This document shows, in pieces, positions 15,101 to 24,925 of a DNA stretch of 64,000 bases. The notes under the pieces are model-generated. The model did not search any database. It worked only from the letters and a program-made list of their open reading frames with translations, and was not told the DNA's origin. The translations under genes were made by a program, and so were the position numbers. Within the stretch, counting starts at the first letter, position 1. The number at the start of each line of letters is the position of its first letter. Source of the DNA: an uncultured Atopobium sp. (GTDB lineage Bacteria > Actinomycetota > Coriobacteriia > Coriobacteriales > Atopobiaceae). Location: positions 1 through 64,000 of the forward strand of contig CALIZS010000025.1 of NCBI GenBank assembly GCA_938028565.1, in the 5' to 3' direction.

Positions 15101-17965
15101 CTACGAAGCAGCTCCCAAAGCCTGGATGTTCAGGCACTGCGCAAGAACACGTCCGCCAACTTGAGCACCGTAACCTAAAACGTTCTCGCCGTTGCCTTCG
15201 ATGACAACAGAAACTACAAGGGTTGGGTGGTCGTAAGGCGCAAAACCGATGAAGAACGAGTTAAAGTTACCGTTCTCGACGTCTGCCGTACCTGTTTTAC
15301 CTGCAATCTTGACACCCGGAACGCGAGCTCCCATACCAGTGCCGGATTCAACAACGCCCAACATTGCCTCTCGGACCTGCGCAGCGGTATCCGCAGACAC
15401 TGCCTGTCCAAGTGATTTTGGTGACGTTGTAGAAACAACAGCTCCCTCTGGCGAGAGAACGCGATCAACGATGTAAGGGTTCATGACCACGCCGCCGTTA
15501 GCAATTGCAGCCGCAACAACAGCGTTTTGCATGACGGTGGTCTGAGGACCTGCAGGGCTTGCGTGCTCTCCGACAGGAAGGCCACAAGCCGCCCATCCAA
15601 GCTCCCAGGTGGTCATCTCGGCAGGATTTGGCATCAACGATGGTGTAGTGGAGAAGTCCTGGCCAAGCGCTGTGCCATAACCAAAGGCACGTGCATAGTT
15701 GACCAGATTGTCTGCGCCAAGTGCTACGCCAAGCTGCGCCAACGCCGTGTTAGAAGAGCGAGCAAATGCCTCACGCAGAGGAATAGTACCCATGTCCTCG
15801 TTGGCGTAGTTGTGGATGGTTCCACCGCCAAGCTCCATAGTTCCTGGAGCTGAATAGGTGGTGTCCAGCGTGGTGGTATGTGTGTCAATTCCCGCAGAAA
15901 GCGTAATGGTCTTAAACGACGAACCAGGGGAGTAGAGCGCCTGGGTAGCCCTGTCAACGAGCTGACTTCCAGTACCGGACTCAATAACAGTTCCCAGTTC
16001 AGCATGGGTGTATGAAGGGCTTGAAGCCTTTGCAAGCACGGCTCCGGTGGCTGGATCCATAACAACAATGGAGCCGGAATATCCCTGGAGTGCAGCTTCT
16101 GCTACAGCCTGCATCTGGGAATTGATGGTCAAAACAACGCTTGAACCAGCGGTATTAACGCCTGCCATCGAGTACAGAGCGCTTCTCCAGTCGGAATGAT
16201 CTGCGTGTCCGGTGAGTGTCTCGTTCATGGAGGACTCGATACCTGCAGTTCCGTACTGGGTAGAGATGTAGCCAACGGTGTGAGAAGCCATGCCGTCGTG
16301 CGGATAGTTACGCACGTAGGTACCATCGTCTTGCTTGACGCTCTCTGCCAGGGTGACGCCGTCAGAAGTCATGATGGCGCCGCGCTGAACATATGCGCTT
16401 TTAGCAATAGTGTGGTTGTTGGTAGGAAGCGCCTGAAGTCTAGGTGCATCAATTACCATCAAGAAGGTCAAATTGCCGAGAAGAACGGTGAAGAAGAGGG
16501 TAAATACGGTAACCAAATTGGTCAGACGTTTTCCGAGAGCAACACGTCCCAGAACACCGGATTCCTCAGACTGCAGACCAAAGCCTCCACGGATGTGGCT
16601 ACCATGCAAAACGGAAGAAGCATGAGCTCCACCAGAAGAAATTTCGAGCCTCTGGGAGTCAAGCGTTTTCTTGCTTGGCTCAAGCTCTGTCTCGCGACCG
16701 GTTCCCTCGTCACCTGCTCTGAGCAGCAGGGCAACAATGATAAAGCTGGAAAGAAGAGAGCTGCCGCCCTGACTCATAAAGGGCAGGGTAACGCCGGTAA
16801 GAGGCATGAGCTTAGTAACGCCTGCAACAATGAGGAAGGTTTGGAAGGCCAAAACACTGGTAAGACCAGCAGCTGCAAAAGCAGATGAATCGGACTTTGC
16901 GCGAGCAGCTGTTGCGAGGCCGCGCACGGTAAGGAGCAGGAACAAGGTAATAATTGCAGCTCCGCCAAAGAGTCCCAGCTCCTCAGCAATGGCTGAGAAA
17001 ATAAAGTCAGACTCAACAATAGGGATAAGTGTAGGCATTCCCTTATCAATTCCGGTGCCAGCAAGGCCTCCATCTGCGATGGAATAGAGGGACTGGACAA
17101 TTTGGTAGCCGTCTCCAGCGGGGTCTTTGAAGGGGTCAAGCCAAATGTTGACACGAGTCTGAACGTGACCAAAGAAGTGATAAAGCACCACGCCGCCAAT
17201 GGCCAAGAGCGCAATACTGACAAAAACGTAGCTTGCGCGACCTGTTGCTACATAGAGCATGATGACAAAGAACACGAAGAAGAGCAGAGCGCTACCAAGG
17301 TCGCGTTCAAAAATAACAACAATCAGGCTGATTCCCCACATGACAAACAGAGGAAGCAGCATTTTAAAGCGAGGAATGCGGAAAGGTCCAAAGGAACGCA
17401 TGGAGACCGATAGGGCTTCTCGATTCAGTGCAAGATAAAATGCCAGGAAGAGCGTAATGGCAATCTTTGCAAGCTCGCCAGGCTGGAAGGTGAATGCGCC
17501 AAAAGAAATCCAGAGTTTTGCGCCATAGCGATCCTGGCCAATAACAATTGGCAGAAGAAGCAGTATGACGCCGAGAATACCAATGGAGTATTTGTAGCGT
17601 GCTAACGCGTCAAGATTTCTAATGACTGCTAGTACCACAATCATCACAACAACAGAGATAAAGAGCCAAATCGTCTGGTTGACTGCAAGATTTGGTGCAA
17701 GTCTGGTGACCATGGTGATGCCAATTCCCGAAAGCACAAACACAATGGGGAGAATGGCGGGGTCTGCTGCGGGAGCAAGGAACCTAATAGCAATGTGAGC
17801 CACGGTAAATGCTGCAAAGAGACCAATAGGAACGGCCATAGTCTCAAGGCTGAGCGTTGAGCGAGCAGTAATCATGTACATGGCGTACAGCAGAAATACA
17901 GGGATTGCTCCTACAAACAGTAAGAAGAGCTCTGTATTACGCCTTAGTCCACCTGCTTTTTCCAT
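15101..17965 (-). CDS. SEDS glycosyltransferase fused to class B penicillin-binding protein (RodA/FtsW::PbpA)
   Basis: A single 954-aa frame combines two proteins that are normally separate. Residues 1-~420 are a polytopic SEDS polymerase with [11 protein letters not shown], the catalytic-region WLDPFKDP (Asp277) and [14 protein letters not shown] ~60-aa Ser/Gly-rich linker follows. Residues ~482-505 form another membrane helix, followed by a PBP region with transpeptidase motifs SSFK (682-685), SSN (737-739) and KTGT (890-893), all intact. So glycan polymerisation and cross-linking would be tied 1:1. Actinobacteria usually have adjacent rodA and pbpA; here no stop or start separates them. 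The start has GGGAGGTGAG upstream, inside the end of the phosphatase gene. Whether it serves elongation or division cannot be told. Confidence 0.95.
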   Translation of the reverse strand: MEKAGGLRRNTELFLLFVGAIPVFLLYAMYMITARSTLSLETMAVPIGLFAAFTVAHIAIRFLAPAADPAILPIVFVLSGIGITMVTRLAPNLAVNQTIWLFISVVVMIVVLAVIRNLDALARYKYSIGILGVILLLLPIVIGQDRYGAKLWISFGAFTFQPGELAKIAITLFLAFYLALNREALSVSMRSFGPFRIPRFKMLLPLFVMWGISLIVVIFERDLGSALLFFVFFVIMLYVATGRASYVFVSIALLAIGGVVLYHFFGHVQTRVNIWLDPFKDPAGDGYQIVQSLYSIADGGLAGTGIDKGMPTLIPIVESDFIFSAIAEELGLFGGAAIITLFLLLTVRGLATAARAKSDSSAFAAAGLTSVLAFQTFLIVAGVTKLMPLTGVTLPFMSQGGSSLLSSFIIVALLLRAGDEGTGRETELEPSKKTLDSQRLEISSGGAHASSVLHGSHIRGGFGLQSEESGVLGRVALGKRLTNLVTVFTLFFTVLLGNLTFLMVIDAPRLQALPTNNHTIAKSAYVQRGAIMTSDGVTLAESVKQDDGTYVRNYPHDGMASHTVGYISTQYGTAGIESSMNETLTGHADHSDWRSALYSMAGVNTAGSSVVLTINSQMQAVAEAALQGYSGSIVVMDPATGAVLAKASSPSYTHAELGTVIESGTGSQLVDRATQALYSPGSSFKTITLSAGIDTHTTTLDTTYSAPGTMELGGGTIHNYANEDMGTIPLREAFARSSNTALAQLGVALGADNLVNYARAFGYGTALGQDFSTTPSLMPNPAEMTTWELGWAACGLPVGEHASPAGPQTTVMQNAVVAAAIANGGVVMNPYIVDRVLSPEGAVVSTTSPKSLGQAVSADTAAQVREAMLGVVESGTGMGARVPGVKIAGKTGTADVENGNFNSFFIGFAPYDHPTLVVSVVIEGNGENVLGYGAQVGGRVLAQCLNIQALGAAS

Positions 17966-17967
17966 TC

Positions 17968-19227
17968 CTACTCACCTCCCGAACTTGTTGTTGACGTTGT
18001 TGTTTCCGTTGTGGGCGTTCCGCCAGACTGAACGTCTTCTTTCTTTTTGACCGCTTTAGTGTTGGCGTCGTCAATTTGTTTGCGGTAATTCTCGACAGTG
18101 CTATGAGCTTCGTCCTCGTTTTTAACGCGAATTCCCTCAGCAAGTGAGTCTTGAACTGCGTCCGGCAAATCTTTTATTTCAATCGACGTAGTTTCAACAA
18201 GCGAAGACATGTTTATGCCGGCAATTGTTGTAGGAATACCTCGATAAACGCCAACGGTAGTTCCGTTAATTCCTAAGTACCACTCGCTGCTTACAAACAG
18301 GAAGAACACCGCAACAGTGGCTGCAAAGAGCGCAAGGAACGAGACAAACGTGGCAATGACGCCACGAGTAAGGTGTTTTCTGGTTTGATCGGCTATGCCG
18401 TCGTCCAAGACATCGATGACAATAACGGTAATGTTGTCTGAGCCGCCATAGGTAAGAGCTGCGGAAACAAGGTTATCGGCAGCCTTTTGTGGCGTGACGT
18501 TAGAGACCGCAATGGACTCAATCTCATCGTCGGGCACCATGCCAGAGAGACCATCGGAGCACAAGATGATGCGGTCACCATCAGATACTTCAAGCGAGAA
18601 ATGATCTGCATACATGTCTGGGTCAGAGCCAAGGGCTCGCGTAACTACTGAGCGAGAAGGGTGTGTGCGAGCCTCATCAGCGGTAATCTGACCAGAATCA
18701 ATGAGCTCCTCAACATAGCTGTGGTCGTGAGTAATGCGGACCAGCGTGCCATGATGGAGCAGGTAAATGCGAGAGTCACCAACATGAGCAACGGCCATCT
18801 GATTGCCCTCAATGAGGACGGCAGAGGCGGTGGAGCCCATGCCAGGTTTGCCAATACCCTTTGCAGGGGCATCAATAACTTCCTGGTTAGCAGCCTCAAT
18901 TGCAGCGCCAAGACGAACATCGTCTGCGGTACTTGGCGCCTGTTCGGCAATAACCTTAACAGCAATGGAACTTGCTACTTCGCCAGCAGCATGTCCACCC
19001 ATACCATCGCAGATGGCAAAAAGGGGAGTGCGCAAAAGGAACGAGTCCTCGTTATGCTCGCGAACTAATCCCACGTCAGAGCGGGCGCCCCAAGAAATAA
19101 AGGTGTTAGAGCCAGAAACTGCCTCTGCGTCGCCTCGGCCATCAAGTGGCACCTCACAACGACCAGGAGCACTCACGGGCTCTTGTGCAGGTGTATCAGA
19201 AATATGTGTTGTATCAGAAGAAACCAT
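17968..19227 (-). CDS. pstP: PP2C-type Ser/Thr protein phosphatase (PstP)
   Basis: 419 aa. The N-terminal PP2C domain has metal-binding motifs [26 protein letters not shown] and [11 protein letters not shown] transmembrane helix near residues 295-315 ([20 protein letters not shown]) is followed by a Ser/Thr-rich extracellular tail. It would reverse phosphorylation by the two kinases of this operon. The ATG at 19227 lies 7 nt after the fhaB stop with TAAGAGG in front; an in-frame GTG upstream would overlap fhaB. Two nt separate its stop from the SEDS-PBP start. Confidence 0.95.
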   Translation of the reverse strand: MVSSDTTHISDTPAQEPVSAPGRCEVPLDGRGDAEAVSGSNTFISWGARSDVGLVREHNEDSFLLRTPLFAICDGMGGHAAGEVASSIAVKVIAEQAPSTADDVRLGAAIEAANQEVIDAPAKGIGKPGMGSTASAVLIEGNQMAVAHVGDSRIYLLHHGTLVRITHDHSYVEELIDSGQITADEARTHPSRSVVTRALGSDPDMYADHFSLEVSDGDRIILCSDGLSGMVPDDEIESIAVSNVTPQKAADNLVSAALTYGGSDNITVIVIDVLDDGIADQTRKHLTRGVIATFVSFLALFAATVAVFFLFVSSEWYLGINGTTVGVYRGIPTTIAGINMSSLVETTSIEIKDLPDAVQDSLAEGIRVKNEDEAHSTVENYRKQIDDANTKAVKKKEDVQSGGTPTTETTTSTTSSGGE

Positions 19228-19234
19228 GAGCCTC

Positions 19235-19648
19235 TTATCGACGTCCAACACGCATAATCACATCGCCGACCTGGACTTCGTCTGTGTCGCGAAGGGTAAC
19301 AGGCTGCTCGATGATGTGACCATTAACCATGGTTCCGTTTGTGGATCCAAGGTCTTCAAGTACCAGAGCAGGGCCCTGGATAGTAAAGCGGGCGTGTGAA
19401 GCAGAAACGTAAGGTTCGTCAATCACGATGTCAGACGAAGGAGAACGCCCAATAACAACAGGACCCAAGATGTCTACGTGAAGACCACGTAAGGACTTGA
19501 CGCCCTTCTCGACATCAACGGACCAAATAGCTCCGTCTTTGCGCTGACCGCGGACAAGACCAATGCCCGTGCGCATGACCGAGAACAGGAAGATGTACAG
19601 CAGGACAACAAGCAGAACACGTCCTGCAAAGAGAATCAAATCAATCAT
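19235..19648 (-). CDS. fhaB: Membrane-anchored FHA-domain protein (FhaB/FipA-like)
   Basis: 137 aa. One N-terminal transmembrane helix (~4-25) is followed by a cytoplasmic FHA domain with VIGRSPSSDIVI, SASHARF and LGSTNGTMVNG, the phosphothreonine-binding residues. In other actinobacteria FhaB links PknA/PknB signalling to division and the PBP/SEDS machinery. Its ATG overlaps the fhaA stop (TAATG), and it sits between fhaA and the phosphatase, as in the canonical locus. Confidence 0.94.
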   Translation of the reverse strand: MIDLILFAGRVLLVVLLYIFLFSVMRTGIGLVRGQRKDGAIWSVDVEKGVKSLRGLHVDILGPVVIGRSPSSDIVIDEPYVSASHARFTIQGPALVLEDLGSTNGTMVNGHIIEQPVTLRDTDEVQVGDVIMRVGRR

Positions 19649-20772
19649 TAGTTCTCCCGGAACTGAAGGTCCATAAGACCAATGGTAATGAGGTCTCCGT
19701 CACGCAGAATTACCTCATCTACGTCGATATCGTTGACAAGCGTTCCGTTAGTGGAGTGCAAATCAGCAATATGCCAATCGTGACCGTCATAGGTCATCTC
19801 GGCGTGACGTCTTGAAACGTTAGGATCGCGCAGAACAACGTCTGCCTGAGAGCGCTCGCGACCAATAATGGCTCGAGGAGCCTCAACGCGATACGAACGA
19901 CCGCTCTGGCGATCAATCAAAATACAGGTAGCATCCATGTTTGCGCGTGGCGTGCCTTGCAGATTGCGAGAAGAACGACCGCCCGCGCCGTTTAACTGGG
20001 CATCAAGGGAAGGCGTGATACGACGCTGAGTCATAGGAACAGGAGCTGCTGTTGGGATAGCTCCGTTTACGGGCAGGTCTGGGAGACCGTTTGAGCTAGG
20101 AAGAACAGGCATAGGAGTGGACTCAGCTGCGGAAACAACAGGAATTGCGCCTTGAGCCTCAACAAAGTCTGGCGGCATTACCGCAAGACCGGCGTCTGTA
20201 CCAGCAAGATCTCCCAAAACCTCTGGCGTTGCATTATCTGCAGAAACGGGGCGAACTACAGACAGAGGATCTGGCTCTAGCTGTGGTTCTGGCTGAACAG
20301 CAGCGCGGGAATTGTGCTGCTGAGGCATTTGAGCTGCAGCTCCTCCAACACTGGAGTTTCCACCCAAGAAAGCACGCTCTTCATTGCGCAGCTGGTCAAG
20401 CGTATTGCCGTCAACGTTTTCTGCAAAGACAGCAAATTTTCCAGGCTTCAGAGATGGGTCAACCATAAAACGAACAAGCGGCTGACCAACAAATACATAA
20501 TCTTTTTGCTGAGCCTGAGCAGCCACGAAGTCAGAAACCTCTGCAGTTAGATCAGCATAAAGAGGACGCATCAGTGAATCATCTTGAGGAGCAACTAAAA
20601 CGGTATACAGGGCAGGTGCAGTGTCTACGCCATCAATCTCATACGTCTCACGTTCCATCTCTTTAGCTGCGCGTTTGGCAAGCTTCTTAAAAGAGAAAGG
20701 CTCTGCGTATCCCTGAGGTGCGGCACCAAAGACCGAACCAATACGGTTTTCAAAGTCACTAAGAAAGCTCAT
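19648..20772 (-). CDS. fhaA: FHA-domain protein FhaA with N-terminal DUF3662-type domain
   Basis: 374 aa. Residues 1-~125 match the FhaA N-terminal domain (SDFENRIGSVFGAAPQG...). A long low-complexity linker follows, rich in Pro, Gln, Ala and Val. The C-terminal FHA domain (~290-370) has IIGRERSQADVVL, SRRHAEM and HSTNGTLVND. In mycobacteria FhaA binds phosphorylated MurJ or PknB targets to control peptidoglycan synthesis. Its start lies 14 nt inside the upstream kinase gene, indicating coupling. Confidence 0.95.
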   Translation of the reverse strand: MSFLSDFENRIGSVFGAAPQGYAEPFSFKKLAKRAAKEMERETYEIDGVDTAPALYTVLVAPQDDSLMRPLYADLTAEVSDFVAAQAQQKDYVFVGQPLVRFMVDPSLKPGKFAVFAENVDGNTLDQLRNEERAFLGGNSSVGGAAAQMPQQHNSRAAVQPEPQLEPDPLSVVRPVSADNATPEVLGDLAGTDAGLAVMPPDFVEAQGAIPVVSAAESTPMPVLPSSNGLPDLPVNGAIPTAAPVPMTQRRITPSLDAQLNGAGGRSSRNLQGTPRANMDATCILIDRQSGRSYRVEAPRAIIGRERSQADVVLRDPNVSRRHAEMTYDGHDWHIADLHSTNGTLVNDIDVDEVILRDGDLITIGLMDLQFREN

Positions 20773-22555
20773 CTAATTCCTCGCCTTCCTGATCCGCGTC
20801 AAGTGGACCTATCAGGACAATTGCAATACATACAAGTACACATAAGAATACCGTAATTAGTACTGAAACTATACTTTCAACTACCCAAAAATTGGGATTC
20901 TCCATCCAAGCTGCCCATATAAAGCCACTTGAAAGCAATATGGCGCAGACAATTTGTCCAAAAACCATCCACCCACGACGTCTTTTTTGGCTCATAAGAG
21001 AGCCTAAAAGAGCAGATAGGGCGCACGCCCCAAAGCGAATCCAAAAAGGAAGCCCTGAGGTCAGCGAGGTGTAGTCATAGGCAAGAGGAGTTGCCGCAAA
21101 GCCAAAAGATATGCCTCTTGCAAACAGTGTCCCAAAAAGATAGCTAAAGGCTCCTGTTAAAACCGCAGGTAGCGGACGCATGGTGGCGGAGACAAGCGCT
21201 GGAGCTGAAACAGGAGCAGGTAATAAAGCTCCTAATAAACAGTTGATGCTGCTAAATTTTGAAACCCTTCCCGCAAAGGCCCACCAGATAACACCCACTA
21301 AGGTTACAAGTGTTGCAAACGGGAATGAAGTGCTGGTAGGGCTAATACTTGCCAGGGCATATACCGCACATGCAATGACAAGTGCAGAACCCAACGGAGT
21401 CCAGAGAGCAGCTGCCGCAGCAGCTACAAGAGAGCCCACCACAATAAACGTGAGCGATTCTGGAGCAATAAGCTGGAACAACTGGGCGAGAAGAACGCCG
21501 GTGACTAGGGCTGATACGCCACGCACGGCAGCCGAGGGCAGCCAGGGAAAGCGGATTGAGAGCGGAAGATGCTTGACGTCCCAGGTCTCGGTTTCCTCTT
21601 CTTCTGACTGTTCCACCAGGGATTTGAGGCTTTTCTCGCCCTGCTTTTCGCTGCCAAGAGGAGTCACAATTTCTTGTGCAAACTCCAAGACGCTTCCTTG
21701 TCTCATCGATGGTTCAGGAGAAAGCGCCTGCGTCAAGGCAGCATCTACAGCAAAGGGAACCTCGGGATCTTCTTTGAGTAGAGGAATTTTTGGACCCTTG
21801 TAGATGTGATCAAGGGATTCTTTAGCTGTTCTGCCTGCAAATACATTGACGCCCGTTAGCGCCTGCCTCAGAACAACAGCAAGCGAGAAAATATCAGCGC
21901 GCTCGTCAACAAGTATGCCTTCAACCTGTTCAGGAGGCATGTAGCCTACCGTTCCTCCGCGAGCACCACCATAACCAGCAGCTGAGGCAAGTGTTGCCAT
22001 ACCAAAGTCGGCAAGTTTTACCGTACCCTGGCGGTCAATCATGATATTTGTTGGCTTGATGTCCAGATGGAGTACGCCGTTTTCATGGGCATATTGAAGT
22101 GCCTTTGCAAGTGAAGACACCATGTGAGCTGCTTCGGCATAGGTGAGGTAGCCACCCTCAACGCGAGCCAAGAGCTCCGATAAATTAAGACCATCAACAA
22201 ACTCCATGACCAGATAGGCGTAATCGCCTTCAATCTCAAAGTCATGAACAGTTACAATGTTGGGATGCGCCAGCAAACAAGCAGTTCTTGCCTCAGAAAG
22301 AGCCTCGTCAACAGTTGAGGCAAGCACGCCAGAAGTCTCGGAAGCCCCTAACAATGGCATGCGTTTAATGGCTACGCGCCTCTGCAAACGAGTATCCCAG
22401 CAGGTACAAACGGTGCCAAAACCTCCGTTACCTCTGCGAGCAAGAACGCGATATCGGTCCAGCAAAATTTCTGGCTCAACCGCAGGTGATGCCTGCTGAG
22501 CAGAAGGTGAATGTAGATATGTAGTTTGCGTGGTCTGTGACCGCGAGTCACTCAC
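20759..22555 (-). CDS. Ser/Thr protein kinase with polytopic C-terminal membrane domain
   Basis: 598 aa, first gene of the operon. Start GTG 22555 has a perfect AGGAGGT. The kinase domain (~35-300) has the glycine loop RRGNGGFGTV, Lys64, HLDIKPTN with Asp165 and DFG at 183. Leu replaces Arg in the usual HRD, so it is a non-RD kinase and may not need activation-loop phosphorylation. Residues ~345-590 are strongly hydrophobic, with eight or so predicted membrane helices and no PASTA or other sensor domain. It takes the place of pknA in the locus, but at the promoter-proximal end. The C-terminus is acidic. The ligand of its membrane part is unknown. Confidence 0.93.
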   Translation of the reverse strand: MSDSRSQTTQTTYLHSPSAQQASPAVEPEILLDRYRVLARRGNGGFGTVCTCWDTRLQRRVAIKRMPLLGASETSGVLASTVDEALSEARTACLLAHPNIVTVHDFEIEGDYAYLVMEFVDGLNLSELLARVEGGYLTYAEAAHMVSSLAKALQYAHENGVLHLDIKPTNIMIDRQGTVKLADFGMATLASAAGYGGARGGTVGYMPPEQVEGILVDERADIFSLAVVLRQALTGVNVFAGRTAKESLDHIYKGPKIPLLKEDPEVPFAVDAALTQALSPEPSMRQGSVLEFAQEIVTPLGSEKQGEKSLKSLVEQSEEEETETWDVKHLPLSIRFPWLPSAAVRGVSALVTGVLLAQLFQLIAPESLTFIVVGSLVAAAAAALWTPLGSALVIACAVYALASISPTSTSFPFATLVTLVGVIWWAFAGRVSKFSSINCLLGALLPAPVSAPALVSATMRPLPAVLTGAFSYLFGTLFARGISFGFAATPLAYDYTSLTSGLPFWIRFGACALSALLGSLMSQKRRRGWMVFGQIVCAILLSSGFIWAAWMENPNFWVVESIVSVLITVFLCVLVCIAIVLIGPLDADQEGEELDELS

Positions 22556-22688
22556 GGCAACCTCCTGTGTTTAAAGTGTGTTTGTCGGCCGTGACTGTCT
22601 ATATTCTACCGCTGAAAAGAATTTTCTTATATATCTATTGTTTTTCCATGAGAAGAAAACAAAATGTTGTAGTATTATTCCCTAGCAC

Positions 22689-22775
22689 GCGGGTGTGGCG
22701 GAATTGGCAGACGCGTACGGTTCAGGTCCGTATGAACGCAAGTTCATGGGGGTTCAAGTCCCTTCGCCCGCACCA
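22689..22775 (+). tRNA. tRNA-Leu (anticodon CAG)
   Basis: A class II tRNA with long variable arm (GAACGCAAGTTC). Acceptor GCGGGTG/CGCCCGC, anticodon loop TTCAGGT, T-arm GGTTCAAGTC and encoded CCA. It reads codon CUG. Confidence 0.95.
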
Positions 22776-22784
22776 TTTGCATTT

Positions 22785-22810
22785 AAAAAGCCCCTTTACG
22801 GGGCTTTTTT
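22785..22810. terminator. Bidirectional terminator between tRNA-Leu and the convergent small gene
   Basis: AAAAAGCCCC-TTTAC-GGGG-CTTTTTT. The A-run on one side and T-run on the other let it end transcripts from both directions. Confidence 0.9.
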
Positions 22811-22815
22811 GTTAC

Positions 22816-23034
22816 CTATTTGTTATCTGATTCAAAATCAGACCAACCCTCTTGGTCGTCGCCAAAGAGATCCCAGTCGTCCTCGGTCTTTTTATGGTTG
22901 AAATACATCTTCTTAGTTTTGCGCTCCAGCACAAAGGAAATGACCAAAAAGAGCAGAATTCCACCAAGTACGAGGAACAACACACCGGTCTTATCGCCAA
23001 AAAGCCAGGCGACAAATGAGTTAATTGCGTCCAT
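22816..23034 (-). CDS. Small single-pass membrane protein, unrecognised
   Basis: 72 aa. One transmembrane helix (~14-36, VLFLVLGGILLFLVISFVL) is followed by basic residues (ERKTKKMYFNHKK), then a strongly acidic C-terminus rich in Asp and Trp (WDLFGDDQEGWSDF). The ATG at 23034 has TGGAGC upstream. It ends in front of the shared terminator and is divergent from serS. I do not recognise the family; clear topology signals support it being real. Confidence 0.75.
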   Translation of the reverse strand: MDAINSFVAWLFGDKTGVLFLVLGGILLFLVISFVLERKTKKMYFNHKKTEDDWDLFGDDQEGWSDFESDNK

Positions 23035-23144
23035 AATCTAGCTCCAGAACATGTGAAGGGTTAAGAATCTGAATACAAGTATATACTTGGTAAGCTATAA
23101 GAAAAAATGCACTGCCAAAAAGTGTTGATTCAAGGAGAAGCTGC

Positions 23145-24428
23145 ATGCTTGATATCAAATTTGTGCGCGAGAATCCTGACCTCGTAGATAAGTCTTGCGA
23201 GTCCAGGCAAAACGCCCACTGGGATCGCGAGAAATTCTTTGAGCTTGACGAGGAGCGCAGAAGCGTAATTGCCGAGGTTGAGTCTCTTCAGGCAGAGCGT
23301 AACGCTGTTTCTAAGCAGATTGGCCTTCTTATGCGTGAGGGCAAGAAGGAAGAGGCTGAGGCAGCTAAAGAGCAGGTAGCAGCTAACAAAGATCGCATCG
23401 CAGAGCTTGATCAGCGCCGCGGAGAGGTTGAGGAAGAGCTCACCGCCCTTGTTGCAGCTATTCCAAACATTCCTGACGCATCCGTTCCTTACGGCAAGGA
23501 TGACTCCGATAACCCTGAGGTTCGCAAATGGGGAGAGCCAACTCAGTTTGATTTTGAGCCAAAGGCACACTGGGATCTTGGTCCCGAGCTGGGCATGATT
23601 GATTTTGACCGTGGCGTAAAGCTTGCAGGAACTCGCTTCTATCTTCTTGGCGGCATGGGCGCTCGCATGGAGCGTGCGCTTATCAACTTCATGATTGATA
23701 CACATAACCAGGCAGGCTTCAAAGAGTGGTGGCCACCAGTTATCACAAATCAAGATTCTCTGTTTGGTACTGGTCAGCTTCCTAAGTTTGAAGAGGACCT
23801 CTATCACGTACAGCCTGACCTCTACCTCATTCCAACTGCTGAGGTCCAGCTCACAAACATCCATCGTGACGAGATTCTGGACGCATCTCAGCTTCCTTTG
23901 CTCTATACCGCATTCACTCCATGTTTCCGCGAGGAGGCAGGTTCAGCTGGTCGAGACACCCGTGGCATCATCCGCGTTCACCAGTTTGACAAGGTAGAGA
24001 TGGTCAAGTTTGCAAAGCCTGAAGACTCTATGAATCAGCTTGAGTCCATGGTTCAGGAAGCCGAGAAGATCCTCCAGCTTCTGGGCCTTCCTTATCACGT
24101 GGTTACTCTCTGCACTGGTGACATTGGCTTCTCTGCATGCAAGTGCTATGACATTGAAGTTTGGCTCCCAAGCTATAACGCATACAAGGAGATTTCTTCT
24201 TGCTCTAACTGCTGGGATTTCCAGGCTCGTCGTGCAAATATCCGCTATAAGGATCCAGCAGAGTTCAAGGGCACCCGTCTAGTTCACACGCTTAATGGCT
24301 CCGGTCTGGCAGTTGGCCGTACCATGGCTGCAATTATGGAGAATTATCAGAACGCAGATGGCTCCGTTACCGTGCCCGAGGCGCTCCGTCCTTACATGGG
24401 TGGCATCGAGGTTATTCGACCAGAATAG
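23145..24428 (+). CDS. serS: Seryl-tRNA synthetase
   Basis: 427 aa, the normal bacterial length. An N-terminal long coiled-coil arm (~28-105) binds the variable arm of tRNA-Ser. The class II catalytic core has motif 2 in CFREEAGSAGRDTRG and motif 3 in NGSGLAVGRTMAAIMEN. The ATG at 23145 has AAGGAG at 8 nt. It is monocistronic, closed by a strong hairpin. No T-box-like leader is visible. Confidence 0.98.
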   Translation: MLDIKFVRENPDLVDKSCESRQNAHWDREKFFELDEERRSVIAEVESLQAERNAVSKQIGLLMREGKKEEAEAAKEQVAANKDRIAELDQRRGEVEEELTALVAAIPNIPDASVPYGKDDSDNPEVRKWGEPTQFDFEPKAHWDLGPELGMIDFDRGVKLAGTRFYLLGGMGARMERALINFMIDTHNQAGFKEWWPPVITNQDSLFGTGQLPKFEEDLYHVQPDLYLIPTAEVQLTNIHRDEILDASQLPLLYTAFTPCFREEAGSAGRDTRGIIRVHQFDKVEMVKFAKPEDSMNQLESMVQEAEKILQLLGLPYHVVTLCTGDIGFSACKCYDIEVWLPSYNAYKEISSCSNCWDFQARRANIRYKDPAEFKGTRLVHTLNGSGLAVGRTMAAIMENYQNADGSVTVPEALRPYMGGIEVIRPE

Positions 24429-24461
24429 TTTCTCTTTTTAATCAAAATTGATTCAATCTCT

Positions 24462-24500
24462 GAAATGGTCTTCTCGTGAATTGTGAAGACCATTTCTTTT
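24462..24500 (+). terminator. Terminator of serS
   Basis: GAAATGGTCTTC (24462-24473) pairs perfectly with GAAGACCATTTC (24485-24496), followed by TTTT. Confidence 0.9.
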
Positions 24501-24504
24501 ACTG

Positions 24505-24530
24505 ATTTATAGAACATATGTTCTATAAAT
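24505..24530. promoter_or_regulatory. Perfect 26-bp palindromic operator with LexA-like core
   Basis: The 26 bp read the same on both strands. The centre GAACATATGTTC fits the Gram-positive SOS-box core GAAC-N4-GTTC; the flanking bases are A and T rather than the C and G of the longer consensus. A -10-like TATACT lies at 24535-24540, so a bound repressor would cover the promoter of the gene at 24570. LexA control is inferred. Confidence 0.75.
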
Positions 24531-24569
24531 TTGCTATACTGAGATTAGTAAAGGAAGAAAGAGGTGGCT

Positions 24570-24890
24570 ATGAAAGGTCTGGTAGAGGTACAGAAAGAAA
24601 TTGTATTAAGGCAGTTTGTGCAAGGTAGTGCGGCAAAAATTGGATTCGGCCACAAGGAATTTTATTCAGAGATCCGTATTGCATCAGAGCAACTTGCAAC
24701 TTTAAGAAAGTGGATTTCAGACCAAGGTAGAGTGGGTTTAAAAGATTTAAGTCCACAAGAGTATCTGGAGGTCATCATGGCGGAAACATGCATGGCTGAG
24801 GTAATGGATGAGCTTGATGAAGCCGGTATTTCTTATCAGTATTTGTATGCAAACTCTTCCGGTGAGGTAGCTTTAAGACCAGGTAGATAA
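24570..24890 (+). CDS. Unrecognised 106-aa protein under a palindromic operator
   Basis: 106 aa, soluble, no signal peptide or membrane helix. The ATG at 24570 has AGAGG at 5-nt spacing; GTG 24564 is less well placed. It reads as mostly helical with amphipathic segments (EVQKEIVLRQFVQG, ETCMAEVMDELDEAG) and ends in GEVALRPGR. I cannot assign a family. Its interest comes from the perfect dyad covering its promoter, which suggests tight single-repressor control, possibly in the DNA-damage response. Confidence 0.75.
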   Translation: MKGLVEVQKEIVLRQFVQGSAAKIGFGHKEFYSEIRIASEQLATLRKWISDQGRVGLKDLSPQEYLEVIMAETCMAEVMDELDEAGISYQYLYANSSGEVALRPGR

Positions 24891-24891
24891 T

Positions 24892-24914
24892 AAAAAGAGC
24901 TCCCGAAGGAGCTC
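24892..24914 (-). terminator. Terminator of minus-strand tRNA-Arg
   Basis: GAGCTCC-CGAA-GGAGCTC, with AAAAA on its left that becomes TTTTT on the minus strand. The stem also follows the plus-strand gene, but without a U-tract that way. Confidence 0.8.
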
Positions 24915-24925
24915 CTAAGTTCAAG

